A stretch of 64,000 nt of DNA from Palsa-504 sp963839095. GTDB lineage: Bacteria > Actinomycetota > Actinomycetes > Streptosporangiales > Streptosporangiaceae. The position numbers and the translations under genes are program-made. Positions 34,734 to 44,108 of the stretch are shown in pieces. Position 1 is the first letter of the stretch, and every line of letters begins with the position of its first letter. Location of the stretch: assembly GCA_963839095.1 (NCBI GenBank), contig CAWIUF010000018.1, positions 213,452 through 277,451 on the forward strand, written 5' to 3'. The notes under the pieces are model-generated. The model ran no database searches. It was not told the origin of the DNA and worked only from the letters and a program-made list of their open reading frames with translations.

Positions 34734-35282
34734 TGCCCGAATCATGAGCAGGACCTGCTGGATGCCGATGATGGTGGCGGCGCCGTTGATCTCGCCCGTG
34801 GCGATCAGGCGGGGGATCTCGGCGAGGGGGATCCAGCTGACGGCTTCGGTCTCGTTCGGGTCCGGCGTGCCGACCGGGTCGGCCCCGCGGGCCAGGTACA
34901 GCTCGAAGGCGCTGTCGGCGGTGCCCGCCATCGGCTGGAACGTCAGCAGGTGCTCGATGCTGCGCGGCCGGTACCCGGTCTCCTCCTCGACCTCGCGGGC
35001 GGCGGCGGCCGCGCCGTCCTCGCCGGGGTCGATGAAACCGCCGGGCAGCTCCCACAGCCACCGGTCGATGACGAACCGGTGCCGCCAGATCAGCAGCACC
35101 CGCTCCTGCGCCTCGTCCAGCACCACCGTCATCGCGCCCGGCGCGAACCGCATCACGTACTGATCGAAGAGCGTCCCGTCGGGTAGCTCCGCCGACGCCT
35201 GGCTGAGCCGGACCAGCGGATTCTCGTCGATCGTGCGGTCACCGTGGACCTTCCAGCGGGTGCGCTCCTCGTCGTGGGTCAC
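34722..35282 (-). CDS. Nudix hydrolase (ADP-ribose pyrophosphatase-like)
   Basis: The protein is 186 residues. WLWELPGGFIDPGEDGAAAA leads into REVEEETGY, an intact Nudix box. The upstream strands (GAMTVVLDEAQERVLLIWRH) and the ADPRase-like Pro about 16 residues after the box (TFQPMAGTAD) favour an ADP-sugar substrate. It overlaps the DprA-like gene tail to tail by 12 nt and marks the return to normal high GC. Confidence 0.85.
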   Translation of the reverse strand: MTHDEERTRWKVHGDRTIDENPLVRLSQASAELPDGTLFDQYVMRFAPGAMTVVLDEAQERVLLIWRHRFVIDRWLWELPGGFIDPGEDGAAAAAREVEEETGYRPRSIEHLLTFQPMAGTADSAFELYLARGADPVGTPDPNETEAVSWIPLAEIPRLIATGEINGAATIIGIQQVLLMIRALRE

Positions 35283-35341
35283 GGGGCGAGGCTACCGGCA
35301 GCAGGTGTCCAGGCTGCGTGAACTGTGACTCCGGGGGAGCG

Positions 35342-36422
35342 TCAGGCCAGCGCGTCGATCAGGGCCTTGGTGACGTCCTGGGTGGTCGCCGTCCCGCCGA
35401 GATCGCGGGTGAGGACGCCGGCCGCGGTGGTGGCCTCGATCGCCCGGTTCAGCCGGGCCGCCTCGGCGGGCAGGCCGAGGTGGTCGAGCATCAGGGCGGC
35501 GCTGCCGACGGCGCCGATGGGGTTGGCCACGCCCTGGCCGGCGATGTCCGGAGCCGAGCCGTGCACCGGCTCGAACATGGACGGGTAACGCCGCTCGGGG
35601 TTGAGGTTGGCGCTGGCGGCCAGGCCGAGGCTGCCGGCCAGGGCGCTGCCGAGGTCGGACAGGATGTCGGCGTTGAGGTTGGAGGCGACGACCACCGACA
35701 GGTCCTCCGGGCGCAGCACGAACTTCGCCGCCATCGCGTCGACCAGCACGCTCTCGGTCTCCACGTCGGGGTAGTCCAGGGCGACGCGCTTGAACACGTC
35801 GTCCCACAGGACCATGCCGTACTGCTGGGCGTTGCTCTTGGTCACGCTGGAGACCTTGCGCCGGGTCCGGGTGCGGGCCAGGTCGAAGGCGAAGCGCATG
35901 ATCCGCTCGCAGCCGGTCTCGGTGAACAGGGCCGACTGGACGGCGACCTGGCCGCCCGGGCAGCCGCCCGGCGAAGTTGCGGCCGCCCGCGCCGACGTAC
36001 TCGCCCTCGCTGTTCTCCCGGATGACCACCCAGTCCAGGTCGGTCTCGTCCGCCTTGCGCAGCGGGCTCCGCACGCCGGGCAGGAAGTGCACCGGGCGGA
36101 TATTGGCCCACTGGTCGAAGTTCTGGCAGATGGCCAGGCGCAGGCCCCACAGGCTGACGTGGTCGGGCACGCCGGGCCAGCCGACCGCGCCGAAGTAGAT
36201 GGCGTCGAAGTCCTTCAGGACCGCCAGGCCGTCCTCGGCCATCATCCGCCCGGTGCGCGCGTAGTACGCGCACCCCCAGCCGAACTCCTGCCAGTCGAAC
36301 GCGAAGGCGCCACCGCTCGCGGCGGCCAGGGCGTCGAGGACCTCCCGCCCGGCCGCCACGACTTCGAGGCCGACGCCATCCGCGGGGATCGCCGCGATCC
36401 GGAACCTGCGGGCTGCGTCCAT
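35342..36422 (-). CDS. Tartrate/D-malate dehydrogenase family (decarboxylating), frameshifted
   Basis: The N-terminal frame from ATG 36422 reads IAAIPADGVGLEVVAAGREV, then DWVVIRENSEGEYVGAGGRN. The C-terminal frame reads KSNAQQYGMVLWDDVF, VDAMAAKFV, ASNLNADILSDLGSALAG and GSAPDIAGQGVANPIG. A single-base indel near 35950 joins them into about 360 residues. This is the isocitrate/isopropylmalate dehydrogenase superfamily, with the glycine-rich start and insert typical of TtuC/DmlA. It oxidatively decarboxylates tartrate, D-malate or a similar acid. It follows the LysR gene by 7 nt in the same direction. Confidence 0.8.
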
Positions 36423-36429
36423 GGGGAAC

Positions 36430-37357
36430 CTATGCCCAGTCCGGGACCCAGGTACCGGTCTCGGGGGCGCGGGGGCGGGCCGCGTCGAGGTGGTCCCGGA
36501 GCGCGGCCAGGGCGGGGTGCGCGTTGTCCCGCCGCCAGATCAGCGAGTGCGGGTAGACCGGGGTCGGGTGGTGCAGCGCGATCCGCCGCAGGTCGTAGCC
36601 GTCGGGCCAGAGCAGGTGGAGCTGCTCGCCGACCAGGGTGGCCACCGCGGGGGAGGCGGCCACCACGTCCAGCAGCGGCTCGGTGCCCGAGCTGGGACCC
36701 GTCGTGTCGATCGACAGGCCGAACGCGTGGGCCAGCGCCTCGTAGTACGCCCCCCACTCGGTCCCGGGGACGACGCCCGGCATCCAGATCCACAGTCCGG
36801 CCAGCTCCGCGGGCTTGACCGCGGCCGCGTCGGCGAACGCGTGCTTCGGCCCGGTCAGCAGCTGGACCGGCTCGTCGAGGACGCGGGCGGCCTCGACGCC
36901 GTCGGGGAGTCCGGCGGCCGGGATGGTGAGGGCGCGGAACGAGGCGTCGATCGTGCCGTCGCGGACCGCGGCGATGGCCGCGCCCGGCGTCGAACAGGGT
37001 CACCACGTCGAGCTCGGTCTCGGGGTGCGCGCGGTGGAAGTCGCGCAGCAGGCTGGCCGGGCCGAGCCGCCGCCCGACCACGTCGACGCGCAGGTTGCGG
37101 CGGCCGGGACGCACCGAGGCGGCGGCCCGCTCCGCGGCCTTGAGGAGCTCGCGGGCATGCGGCAGGAACGCGTGGCCGTCGGCGGTCAGCTGGACCCCGC
37201 GCGGCACGCGCACGAACAACTGCGCGCCGATGCTCTTCTCCAGCGCGGCGACGCGCTTGGAGACGGCCTGCTGGGTGATGGACAGGCCGTCGGCGGCTTC
37301 GGAGAACTGGCCCGCATCGGCGACGGCGACGAAGGTGCGCACGGTCTCGAGCTCCAC
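36430..37357 (-). CDS. LysR family regulator, frameshifted
   Basis: From GTG 37357 the helix-turn-helix reads VELETVRTFVAVADAGQFSE, LSITQQAVSKRVAALEKSIG. An extra base at the CCC run near 36983-36985 shifts the frame after VVTLFDAG. The other frame then gives IDASFRAL, LLTGPKHAFADAAAV and PVYPHSLIWRRDNAHPAL to TAG 36430. The repaired length of about 309 residues is normal for LysR. It is co-directional with, and likely controls, the dehydrogenase just downstream. Confidence 0.8.
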
Positions 37358-37450
37358 GATTGATGACCGTACAACGACGTGTTGTGACGCGCCGGCGATC
37401 CGGTTGTTTGCTTCGCCGTCCGGCCGCCAGCTTGGATATCGAGGGTGAGG

Positions 37451-38914
37451 ATGAGGCGGTCGCTGGGGCGGCAATTCGAGTGGCTGTGGGGAGCGTTCGC
37501 GGTCAGCTCGTTCGGGACCAGCCTGGCGTTCGGGGCGTTCCCGCTGATCGCGATCGTCGTGCTGCACGCCGGCCCGGGCGAGGTGTCGGCGCTGGCCGCG
37601 GCCGGCCTGGCGGTGGGGGCGGCGGTGGCGGTGCCGCTCGGCCCGTGGGTGGAGTTCCGCCGCAAGCGGCCGGTGATGGTGGCGATGGACCTGGCCCGGT
37701 GCGCCGCGATGCTGAGCATCCCGGCGGCGTACGCGCTCGGCTGGCTCAGCTTCGCCCAGCTCCTGGCGGTGTCGGTGATATCGGGCGCGGCGGACATCAC
37801 CTTCCGGGCGGCCAGCGGGGCCTGCCTGAAGGCGCTCGTCCCGCCGGGGGACATGCTGGCCGCGAACGCGCGGATGGAGTCCACCACCTGGACCGCCACC
37901 GTGCTCGGGCCGCCGCTCGGCGGCGCCGCGATCGGGCTGTTCGGCCCGGTGGCGACCGTGCTGGCCGACGCGGTCAGCTACCTGCTGTCCGCCACCGGGA
38001 TCCGCGCCATCGGCGGAACCGAGCCGCGCCCGGCCCGGGCCGGGCGCGAAGGGACGCGGGCCGGCGACCTGATGGGCGGGTGGCGGCACATCCTGGCGCA
38101 CCCGGGGCTGCGCCGGCTGTTCCTGTGCACCCTGATGTTCAACGGCCTGATCATGGCGACCGAGCCGCTGCTGGCGGTGCTCATGCTCGGCCGCCTCGGG
38201 TTCGCGCCCTGGCAGTACGGGCTGGCGTTCGCGATACCGTGCACCGCCGGGCTGATCGGCTCGCGGCTGTCGGGCCGGCTGGTCGCGCGGTTCGGGGGAC
38301 CCCGGGTGCTGCTGGCCGGCGGGGTGCTGCGGGCCGGCTGGGTGGCCTGGCTGGGTTTCATGCGCCCGGGCGTGGCCGGGCTCGTGCTGGTCATCGTGGT
38401 CGAGTTCGGGCTGATCTTGTGCATCGGCGTGTCCAACCCGGTGCTCGCCACCTACCGGCTCGCGCAGACCCCGGCGCACCTGGTCGCCCGCACGCTGTCC
38501 GCCTGGACGGTCAGCACCAAGGCCGCCATCGCGGTCCTGACCGCCCTGTGGGGCGTCCTGGCCAGCTTCACCGGCCCCCGCGCCGCGATCACGGTGGCGG
38601 GCCTGCTGCTCCTGGTCACCCCGCTGCTGCTACCCCGGCGCCGGACGCTGGCCGGTGAGGACGGCCAGCGAGTGAGCCTGCCTGAGGACGGACTGGCCGG
38701 CGGGCAGGATGAGCCCGGGCGTTCGCGGCGTCTCGGCGGTGTCCAGCGCCACTTGCCAGCTCGCCGCGTAGTCGCCGGGCGGCAACGTGAAGTCCTGGTC
38801 GGCCCCGCCCGCGTTCACCAGGATGAGCAGGTCGTCGTCGACCAGCTGGCCGGCGTCCCACTGGCCGGCCTGCATCGGGCGGCCGCTGAAGAACAGCTGG
38901 AAGGCGACGGCTGA
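37451..38914 (+). CDS. MFS transporter
   Basis: From ATG 37451 the protein has about twelve hydrophobic helices over the first 400 residues, with GTSLAFGAFPLIAIVVLHAG, RRKRPVMVAMDLARCAAML and LGPPLGGAAIGLFGPVATVL typical of MFS_3/enterobactin-exporter-like proteins. The open frame runs on about 85 codons beyond the last helix, across the antisense GlgX remnant. That tail is probably artificial, and the natural end is likely near 38650. Substrate unknown; possibly an exporter. Confidence 0.8.
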   Translation: MRRSLGRQFEWLWGAFAVSSFGTSLAFGAFPLIAIVVLHAGPGEVSALAAAGLAVGAAVAVPLGPWVEFRRKRPVMVAMDLARCAAMLSIPAAYALGWLSFAQLLAVSVISGAADITFRAASGACLKALVPPGDMLAANARMESTTWTATVLGPPLGGAAIGLFGPVATVLADAVSYLLSATGIRAIGGTEPRPARAGREGTRAGDLMGGWRHILAHPGLRRLFLCTLMFNGLIMATEPLLAVLMLGRLGFAPWQYGLAFAIPCTAGLIGSRLSGRLVARFGGPRVLLAGGVLRAGWVAWLGFMRPGVAGLVLVIVVEFGLILCIGVSNPVLATYRLAQTPAHLVARTLSAWTVSTKAAIAVLTALWGVLASFTGPRAAITVAGLLLLVTPLLLPRRRTLAGEDGQRVSLPEDGLAGGQDEPGRSRRLGGVQRHLPARRVVAGRQREVLVGPARVHQDEQVVVDQLAGVPLAGLHRAAAEEQLEGDG

Positions 38915-38935
38915 CGTCCCGGGGACCGGGCCAGC
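38630..38935 (-). pseudogene. GlgX (glycogen debranching) C-terminal remnant
   Basis: The minus frame reads VAFQLFFSGRPMQ, LVDDDLLILVNAGGADQDFT and YAASWQVALDTAE, which corresponds to the C-terminal beta domain of isoamylase-type debranching enzymes. The catalytic barrel (over 500 residues) is absent. It is directly joined to the TIR fragment upstream and overlaps the extended MFS frame. Confidence 0.55.
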
Positions 38936-39102
38936 CACCGGTACAGCTTCGGGCGCCACAGGTTCCGGGCCTGGATGCCCGTTTCGTCGAGCAGGATAGT
39001 GTGCTTGTACGGCTCGTCTGCCAGGACCTGGCTCAGCCGCTCCCGCAGGGCGCGGGCCGCGTCATCGTCACGGGAGCTGTGACTGATGAAGATGGCTGAC
39101 AC
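38936..39102 (-). pseudogene. TIR-domain N-terminal fragment
   Basis: From GTG 39102 the frame opens SAIFISHSSRDDDAARALRE, the first strand and helix of a TIR domain, then DETGIQARNLWRPKLYRWLA, matching the second conserved box. After about 55 residues it runs into the GlgX remnant in another frame. It is a broken junction rather than a working protein. Confidence 0.55.
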
Positions 39103-39233
39103 GGCTCCCCGGTGGTTTTGTCTCGGGATCGTACTCGCGAGCGCTTGTCCGGCCACGCGCTTAGACCGGGTGATCGGCGGGTACGGCGGACGATTCTGGT
39201 TGAAATCGTCGTCATGAAATGGGAGGGAACGTA

Positions 39234-40121
39234 TTGACAGGCGCTATCGCCCCGCTGGGTGACTGGAGTCACTGGGCGCGCAGCAACCTGCTGGTGATCG
39301 TGCTGCTGGTGCTCGGCGCGATCCTGCTGACCCGGCTCGCGGTGTGGGCGCGCGACCGGTTCATGGCCCGCATCGACGCGCGCCACATCGAGGCCGACGA
39401 ACTGGTGCGCTCGGAGGCCGCCAAGCACCGGCAGGTCATCGCCCAGGTCCTCACCTGGACGGCGCTGGCCGTCATCTACATCGTGGCCGCCGTGCTGATC
39501 GTGCAGCAGCTGGGCGTGCCGATCGCCGGCCTGGTCGCGCCCGCCGCGCTGATCAGCGCGGCGCTGGGGTTCGGGCTGCAGCGGTTCGTCCAGGACATCG
39601 GAGCCGGCCTGTTCATCACCGGTGAACGGCAGTACGGCTTCGGCAACGTCGTCCGGATTTCCCTTATCGGCTCGTCGCAGCAGGTCACCGGGACGGTCGA
39701 GGACGTGACCCTGCGGGTCACCCGGCTGCGGTCGGTCAGCGGCGAGGTCATCACCACCCCCAACGGGCAGATCTCCCAGGTCACCAACCTGTCGCGGGAC
39801 TGGGCCCGGGCCGTCATCGACGTGCCGGTCCCGGTCGCCGTCGACGTCAGCCACGTCACCCACGTACTCCAGCGGGTCGGCCAGGAGGCCTATAACGACG
39901 AGCGGCTGCGCAAGATGATGCTCGACCCGCCCACCGTGATGGGCGTCGAGCGGATGGATGTGGACACGTTCTCGGTGCGGATGGTGGCCAGGACGCTGCC
40001 TGGCATCCAGTTCGATGTCGGCCGTGAGCTCCGGGCCCGGGTGGCGTCGGCCTTCCGTTACGAGGGCATCAACGTCGCCACCGATCTGGATACCGGCCGG
40101 CCTACCGGGAGTGCCTCGTGA
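39234..40121 (+). CDS. MscS-type mechanosensitive channel
   Basis: The protein is 295 residues from TTG 39234, which has GGAGGG six bases upstream; ATG 39219 lies within that ribosome site. Two or three N-terminal membrane helices (NLLVIVLLVLGAILLTRLAV, VIYIVAAVLIVQQLGV) lead into the pore helix LISAALGFGLQRFVQDIGAG and the beta domain with TTPNGQISQVTNLSRD. It is a small-conductance osmotic-safety channel of the plasma membrane. It overlaps the next small membrane protein by 4 nt. Confidence 0.9.
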   Translation: MTGAIAPLGDWSHWARSNLLVIVLLVLGAILLTRLAVWARDRFMARIDARHIEADELVRSEAAKHRQVIAQVLTWTALAVIYIVAAVLIVQQLGVPIAGLVAPAALISAALGFGLQRFVQDIGAGLFITGERQYGFGNVVRISLIGSSQQVTGTVEDVTLRVTRLRSVSGEVITTPNGQISQVTNLSRDWARAVIDVPVPVAVDVSHVTHVLQRVGQEAYNDERLRKMMLDPPTVMGVERMDVDTFSVRMVARTLPGIQFDVGRELRARVASAFRYEGINVATDLDTGRPTGSAS

Positions 40122-40462
40122 AGCGCCGGCCGCGGACCTCGACCCTGATCATCTCCGGTTTGTTCCTGGCCGTGCTGGCGCTGTACATCCTGGTCCGCCC
40201 GATACCGGTGCCGGCCGCGACGGTGCCGTCGGCCGTCACTCCCAGCTCGTCGCCGACCGTGTCGCCTACCCCGACCCGGTCCGTGCCCACCCCCACGCGG
40301 TCACCCTCGCCGACCCGCTCGCCGTCCGTCAGCCCGTCGGCCACGCCGAGCGGCTCGGTCACGGCGCCTGCGTCTCCCGCTCCCAGCGGGTCACTGACCA
40401 CCGGGCCGACCGTGCTCAACCCGCTGCCGGCGACGGGGTCGTCGTCTACGCCGGCCGGGTGA
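40118..40462 (+). CDS. Membrane-anchored Pro/Ser/Thr-rich protein
   Basis: The protein is 114 residues, ATGA-coupled to MscS. One N-terminal membrane segment (STLIISGLFLAVLALYIL, residues 8-25) is followed by about 80 residues rich in Pro, Ser and Thr (SPTPTRSVPTPTRSPSP) predicted to be disordered and outside the membrane. There is no enzymatic motif. It may be a partner or wall-spanning tether for the channel. Confidence 0.65.
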   Translation: MKRRPRTSTLIISGLFLAVLALYILVRPIPVPAATVPSAVTPSSSPTVSPTPTRSVPTPTRSPSPTRSPSVSPSATPSGSVTAPASPAPSGSLTTGPTVLNPLPATGSSSTPAG

Positions 40463-40608
40463 CCGGTCAGGCTGGCCGGGCGACCGGGGCGTAGTCGGAC
40501 TTCCCCGCGCCGCCGGGCCCGGGGAAGGGTGGTCTTAAGTAACCGTTACGGCATGTGCCCGCGTGTAAACCTGAGAGCTTCCGACCGCGTCGTCCGGATA
40601 TAGCATGA

Positions 40609-42234
40609 ATGAGAGCTTTGCCGATTTTTCGGGGTGAGCACGTGGGGTATGCGGGACTGCAGCCTGAGGACCCACGCGAGATCGGGCCCTACCGGCTGCT
40701 CGGACAGCTCGGGATGGGTGGCATGGGCCAGGTCTTCCTGGGCATGTCGGCGGGCGGCCGGCCGATCGCGGTCAAGATCATCCGGGCCGAGCTGGCCAGT
40801 GATCCCGACTTCCGGGCCCGGTTCGAGCGTGAGGTGGCGGCTGCGCAGCGGGTCAGCGGCCTGTTCACGGCGCTGGTGGTGGACGCGGACCTGAGCGGCC
40901 CGAGGCCGTGGCTGGCGACCGCCTACGTGGCCGGCCCGTCACTGACCGAGACGGTCCGCGGCCACGGCCCGCTACCCGTGCACAGCCTGTGGGCACTGGC
41001 CGCCGGGCTGGCCGAAGGCCTCAGTGCCATCCACGCGGCCGGGGTCGTGCATCGCGACCTCAAGCCGTCCAACGTCCTGCTGGCCGAGGACGGCCCGCGG
41101 ATCATCGACTTCGGTATCTCCGGGGCCGCCGAGGCGAGCGCGGCCACGGGCGCGAACGTGATGATCGGCTCACCCGGCTACATGTCGCCCGAGCAGGTCC
41201 TGGGCCGGCACGTCGGGCCGGCCGGCGACATGTTCAGCCTGGGCTCGGTGCTCACCTTTGCCGCGACCGGGGAGGCGCCGTTCGGCCAGGGATCGCCCGC
41301 CGCGCTGATGTACCGGCTGGTCAACAACCCGCCGAAGGTCGACGGCGTACCCGCCGACCTGCGGCCGCTGATCGGGCTCTGCCTGGCCAAGGATCCTGGC
41401 GACCGGCCCAGTGCCCGCCAGTTCCTGGACGAGGTGGGGGCCATCCAGCCGGCGCCGGGCTGGCTCGCCGAGTCGATCATGAGCGGCTTCGCCCCGGCCG
41501 AGTCGGCGGCCGTCCCGGCCGAGGTGGCGGAGCTCGTCGCCCCGACCGGAGGGCCGGCCTTCGCGGCGGCTCCGCCCGGGCCGCCGCCGGAGGCCAACCG
41601 GGCACGGCCGGCCGGCCCGGGCCGTCGCGGACGGCACCGTATCTCACACCCGCTGGCCTCCGTCTGCCTTACCGGCGGCCTGGTCGCCGGGTCGGCGGTC
41701 GCCGCCGTCGCCCTGATCGGCGCGGGCCGGACGCCCGCCGTCAGTAACGTCCAGCCGCAGGCCGCGGCGGGCGGCACGGCGGCCGCGACCGCCCCGGCGA
41801 CCTCGCCGGCCCGGCCGGGCGCATCGCCCTCGGCGCCTGCCTCGCTGTCACCCAGCTCGTTTATCAGCCCGGCCACGTTCACCGGCACGACCCTGGCACC
41901 GACGCCGATCAGCTCAGCACCGGTCCCGCCGGGCAGTTCCGGGTCCGCTAAGCCCACGAGGTCCTCGTCGTCGGCCCCGCCTTCCTCGGCCCCGCCGTCG
42001 TCCGCGCCGCCTTCCTCGGCCCCGCCGTCGTCCGCGCCGCCCTCCTCCGCCCCGCCGTCGTCCGCCCCGCCTTCCTCGGCTCCGCCGTCGTCGGCCCCGC
42101 CTTCCTCGGCCCCGCCGTCGTCCGCTCCGCCGTCTTCAGATCCCCCTTCCTCGGATCCGCCGTCGTCGGCGCCGGCTTCCAGCCCGGCTTCCACCGTGGT
42201 GCCGGCGGTGCGGTCGGCCGGCACTGCGGGGTAG
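40609..42234 (+). CDS. Membrane Ser/Thr protein kinase with PPSSA repeats
   Basis: The kinase domain (about residues 25-285) is intact: glycine loop LGQLGMGGMGQV, VKII lysine, HRDLKPSNVLL catalytic loop, DFGIS and SPGYMSPEQVLG activation segment. A basic linker, one membrane helix (LASVCLTGGLVAGSAVAAVA, about residues 350-370) and a long Ser/Pro/Thr-rich extracytoplasmic tail follow. The tail ends in tandem PPSSA pentapeptides. This is the PknB-like topology without PASTA domains; the tail may contact the cell wall. GTG 40642 is a possible later start. The gene stands alone. Confidence 0.9.
   Translation: MRALPIFRGEHVGYAGLQPEDPREIGPYRLLGQLGMGGMGQVFLGMSAGGRPIAVKIIRAELASDPDFRARFEREVAAAQRVSGLFTALVVDADLSGPRPWLATAYVAGPSLTETVRGHGPLPVHSLWALAAGLAEGLSAIHAAGVVHRDLKPSNVLLAEDGPRIIDFGISGAAEASAATGANVMIGSPGYMSPEQVLGRHVGPAGDMFSLGSVLTFAATGEAPFGQGSPAALMYRLVNNPPKVDGVPADLRPLIGLCLAKDPGDRPSARQFLDEVGAIQPAPGWLAESIMSGFAPAESAAVPAEVAELVAPTGGPAFAAAPPGPPPEANRARPAGPGRRGRHRISHPLASVCLTGGLVAGSAVAAVALIGAGRTPAVSNVQPQAAAGGTAAATAPATSPARPGASPSAPASLSPSSFISPATFTGTTLAPTPISSAPVPPGSSGSAKPTRSSSSAPPSSAPPSSAPPSSAPPSSAPPSSAPPSSAPPSSAPPSSAPPSSAPPSSAPPSSDPPSSDPPSSAPASSPASTVVPAVRSAGTAG
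41964..42175 (+). repeat. 15/30-bp tandem repeat encoding SSAPP
   Basis: Eleven SSAPP units, two SSDPP units and a terminal SSAPA are encoded by 15-nt units. At DNA level the units alternate between a CCTTCCTCGGCC-like and a CCGTCGTCCGC-like version, giving a 30-bp superperiod. Such arrays can expand or contract by slippage. Confidence 0.85.
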
Positions 42235-42237
42235 CGC

Positions 42238-42852
42238 TCAGGCCGGGCGTTCCGCGCGGACCAGGGTGTCGACGGCGGTGGCCTGCTCGCCGTCTCGCTG
42301 GACGGTGCGCCGGACCCGTTCGGCCCTGCGGATGCGCAGGCCGGGCAGCGCCGCGGTGATCGCCGCGGGCGTGTACAGCACGTCCGGGCTGGACGGGCCG
42401 CCGACGCCCTCGGTGAGGTTGGCCAGGTCGTGCCCCACCACCAGCAGCGTGCCGCCCGGGACCAGGGCGGCGGCCGCGCCGGCCAGGACCTGATCGCGCA
42501 GGGCCGTGCCTACCTGCAGGTAGGCGATAAGAACAAGATCGAATGCCGAACGGGCGGGCGTGTACTCGCTCAGGTCCGCGACAACCCAGTCCACCTGGCC
42601 GTCGCCATCGCCGATGCCGTGGTCGGCGCACAGCGTGCGGCCCTTGTCCAGGCCGACCCGGGAGAAGTCGACGGCGGTCACCCGCCAGCCCCGCGCGGCC
42701 AGCCAGACCGAGTTCCGGCCCTCCCCGGCCGCCAGGTCGAGGGCCCGGCCGGGCGGCGTGCCGTCCAGTTCGGCCGCCAGGAACTGGTTCGGGTGCATCG
42801 ACCACTCGAACTCGGCGCTCGAATACCGCGCATCCCACTGCTGCCTGTCCAC
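42238..42852 (-). CDS. Class I SAM-dependent methyltransferase (TehB-like)
   Basis: The protein is 204 residues. LDLAAGEGRNSVWLAARGW is motif I, VDFSRVGLDKGR is motif II, and FDLVLIAYLQ with PGGTLLVVGHD are the later conserved strands. This short form resembles TehB/thiopurine-type methyltransferases acting on small molecules. It converges on the kinase gene with a 3-nt gap. Substrate unknown. Confidence 0.85.
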   Translation of the reverse strand: MDRQQWDARYSSAEFEWSMHPNQFLAAELDGTPPGRALDLAAGEGRNSVWLAARGWRVTAVDFSRVGLDKGRTLCADHGIGDGDGQVDWVVADLSEYTPARSAFDLVLIAYLQVGTALRDQVLAGAAAALVPGGTLLVVGHDLANLTEGVGGPSSPDVLYTPAAITAALPGLRIRRAERVRRTVQRDGEQATAVDTLVRAERPA

Positions 42853-42888
42853 CTGGCCACTGTCTCGCTGAGCGGCGCGCCAGGCAAC

Positions 42889-44086
42889 TCAGGAGGCGGG
42901 CTTGCGAGTGCCTGGGCGGCTGCCGCCGCGGGCCAGCACCTCGCGCAGCCGGACCCGGGAGCCGGTGCGCAGGATGGACCGGGCGTAGATGGTGGCCGCG
43001 GTCCGCGCCATCCACACCGTGCCCACCGCGACCAGGACGGCGGAGACCGCCGCCTGCCAGGCGGGCACGTCGCCCGCCGCGTACAGCACCGGCATGGCGA
43101 TCGGGGCGGTCGGCGGCAGGAAGCCGAGCACGTGGTAGAAGGTGCTGGCGCCGTTGGCGTAGATCACCGTGTAGGACAGCGCGTAGGCGAGGATGAGCGG
43201 GAGCTGCACCGGCAGGACCACCGTGCCCACGTCCGACTGCCTGCTGACCAGCGATCCGGCCGCCGCGAAGGCGGTGCAGTAGAAGGCGTAGCCGAGCACC
43301 AGGAACACCGCGCCGACGATCACGATCCCGGCCGCCGCGCCGTGCACCAGGCTGGATCCGACCGCGGCGCCCAGGCCGAGGAAGACGGCCACCATCAGCA
43401 GGGCCTGGGCCAGGGCGAGCAGGCCGACGCCGAACACCTTCCCGACCAGCAGCTGGATCGGCCGGACGGACGCGAGGATCACCTCGACGATCCGGTTCTG
43501 CTTCTCCTCGCCCACGCCATTCGCGATCTGCGAGCCGTAAGCGCTGATCAAGATCCACACCAGTACCACGGTGAACAGTCCGGTGAGCCGCCGGGACAGG
43601 CTCGCCGACGGCGGGGTCAGGCCGCGGACCGGCAGGGTGACGCCGCGGTCGGAAGCGCCCGGCGGCAGCTGGCCGAGCAGCTTGCTCAGCCCGGCGACGT
43701 CGGCGATGCTGGCCGCCAGGCCGCCGCCGGCCAGCTGGACCTGCTTCACCACGACTTCGCTGTTGTTCACCAGGGCCACGTCCAGCTGGCCGGAGCGCAA
43801 GGCCGCCTCGGCCGCCGCCAGGCTGGGCTCCCGCACCACGGTGACGGCGGTGCCGGTGAGACGCCCGGCCTCCCGGACGACGCCGGTCATCGCCGCTGAC
43901 CGAGGTACCCACCACGCCGACCCGCTGCGGCTTGGCGTTCTTCGCCACGATGGCCGGGATCGCCACCCCGGCCGCGACCACCAGCAGCAGCACGATCGTG
44001 CTGATGGCGAAGGCGCGGGAGCGGCCCCGCTGCCGGATCTCCCGCTGCGCGACGATCGCCGTCAGCCGGAACCAGCGCCGGTTCAC
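42889..44086 (-). CDS. ABC-2 type transporter permease (NatB-like), frameshifted
   Basis: The N-terminal frame from ATG 44086 gives VAQREIRQRGRSRAFAISTI and a membrane helix up to RVGVVGTS. The main frame continues TGVVREAGRLTGTAVTVV through five or six C-terminal helices (FTVVLVWILISAYGSQIAN, VEVILASVRPIQLLVGKVFG). One indel near 43900 separates them, and the repaired length is about 399 residues. It pairs with the ATPase directly upstream to form an exporter of the NatAB/sodium-extrusion type; the substrate is not certain. Confidence 0.8.
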
Positions 44087-44108
44087 GCCGTTGCCCCTGC
44101 TCGCCTCA

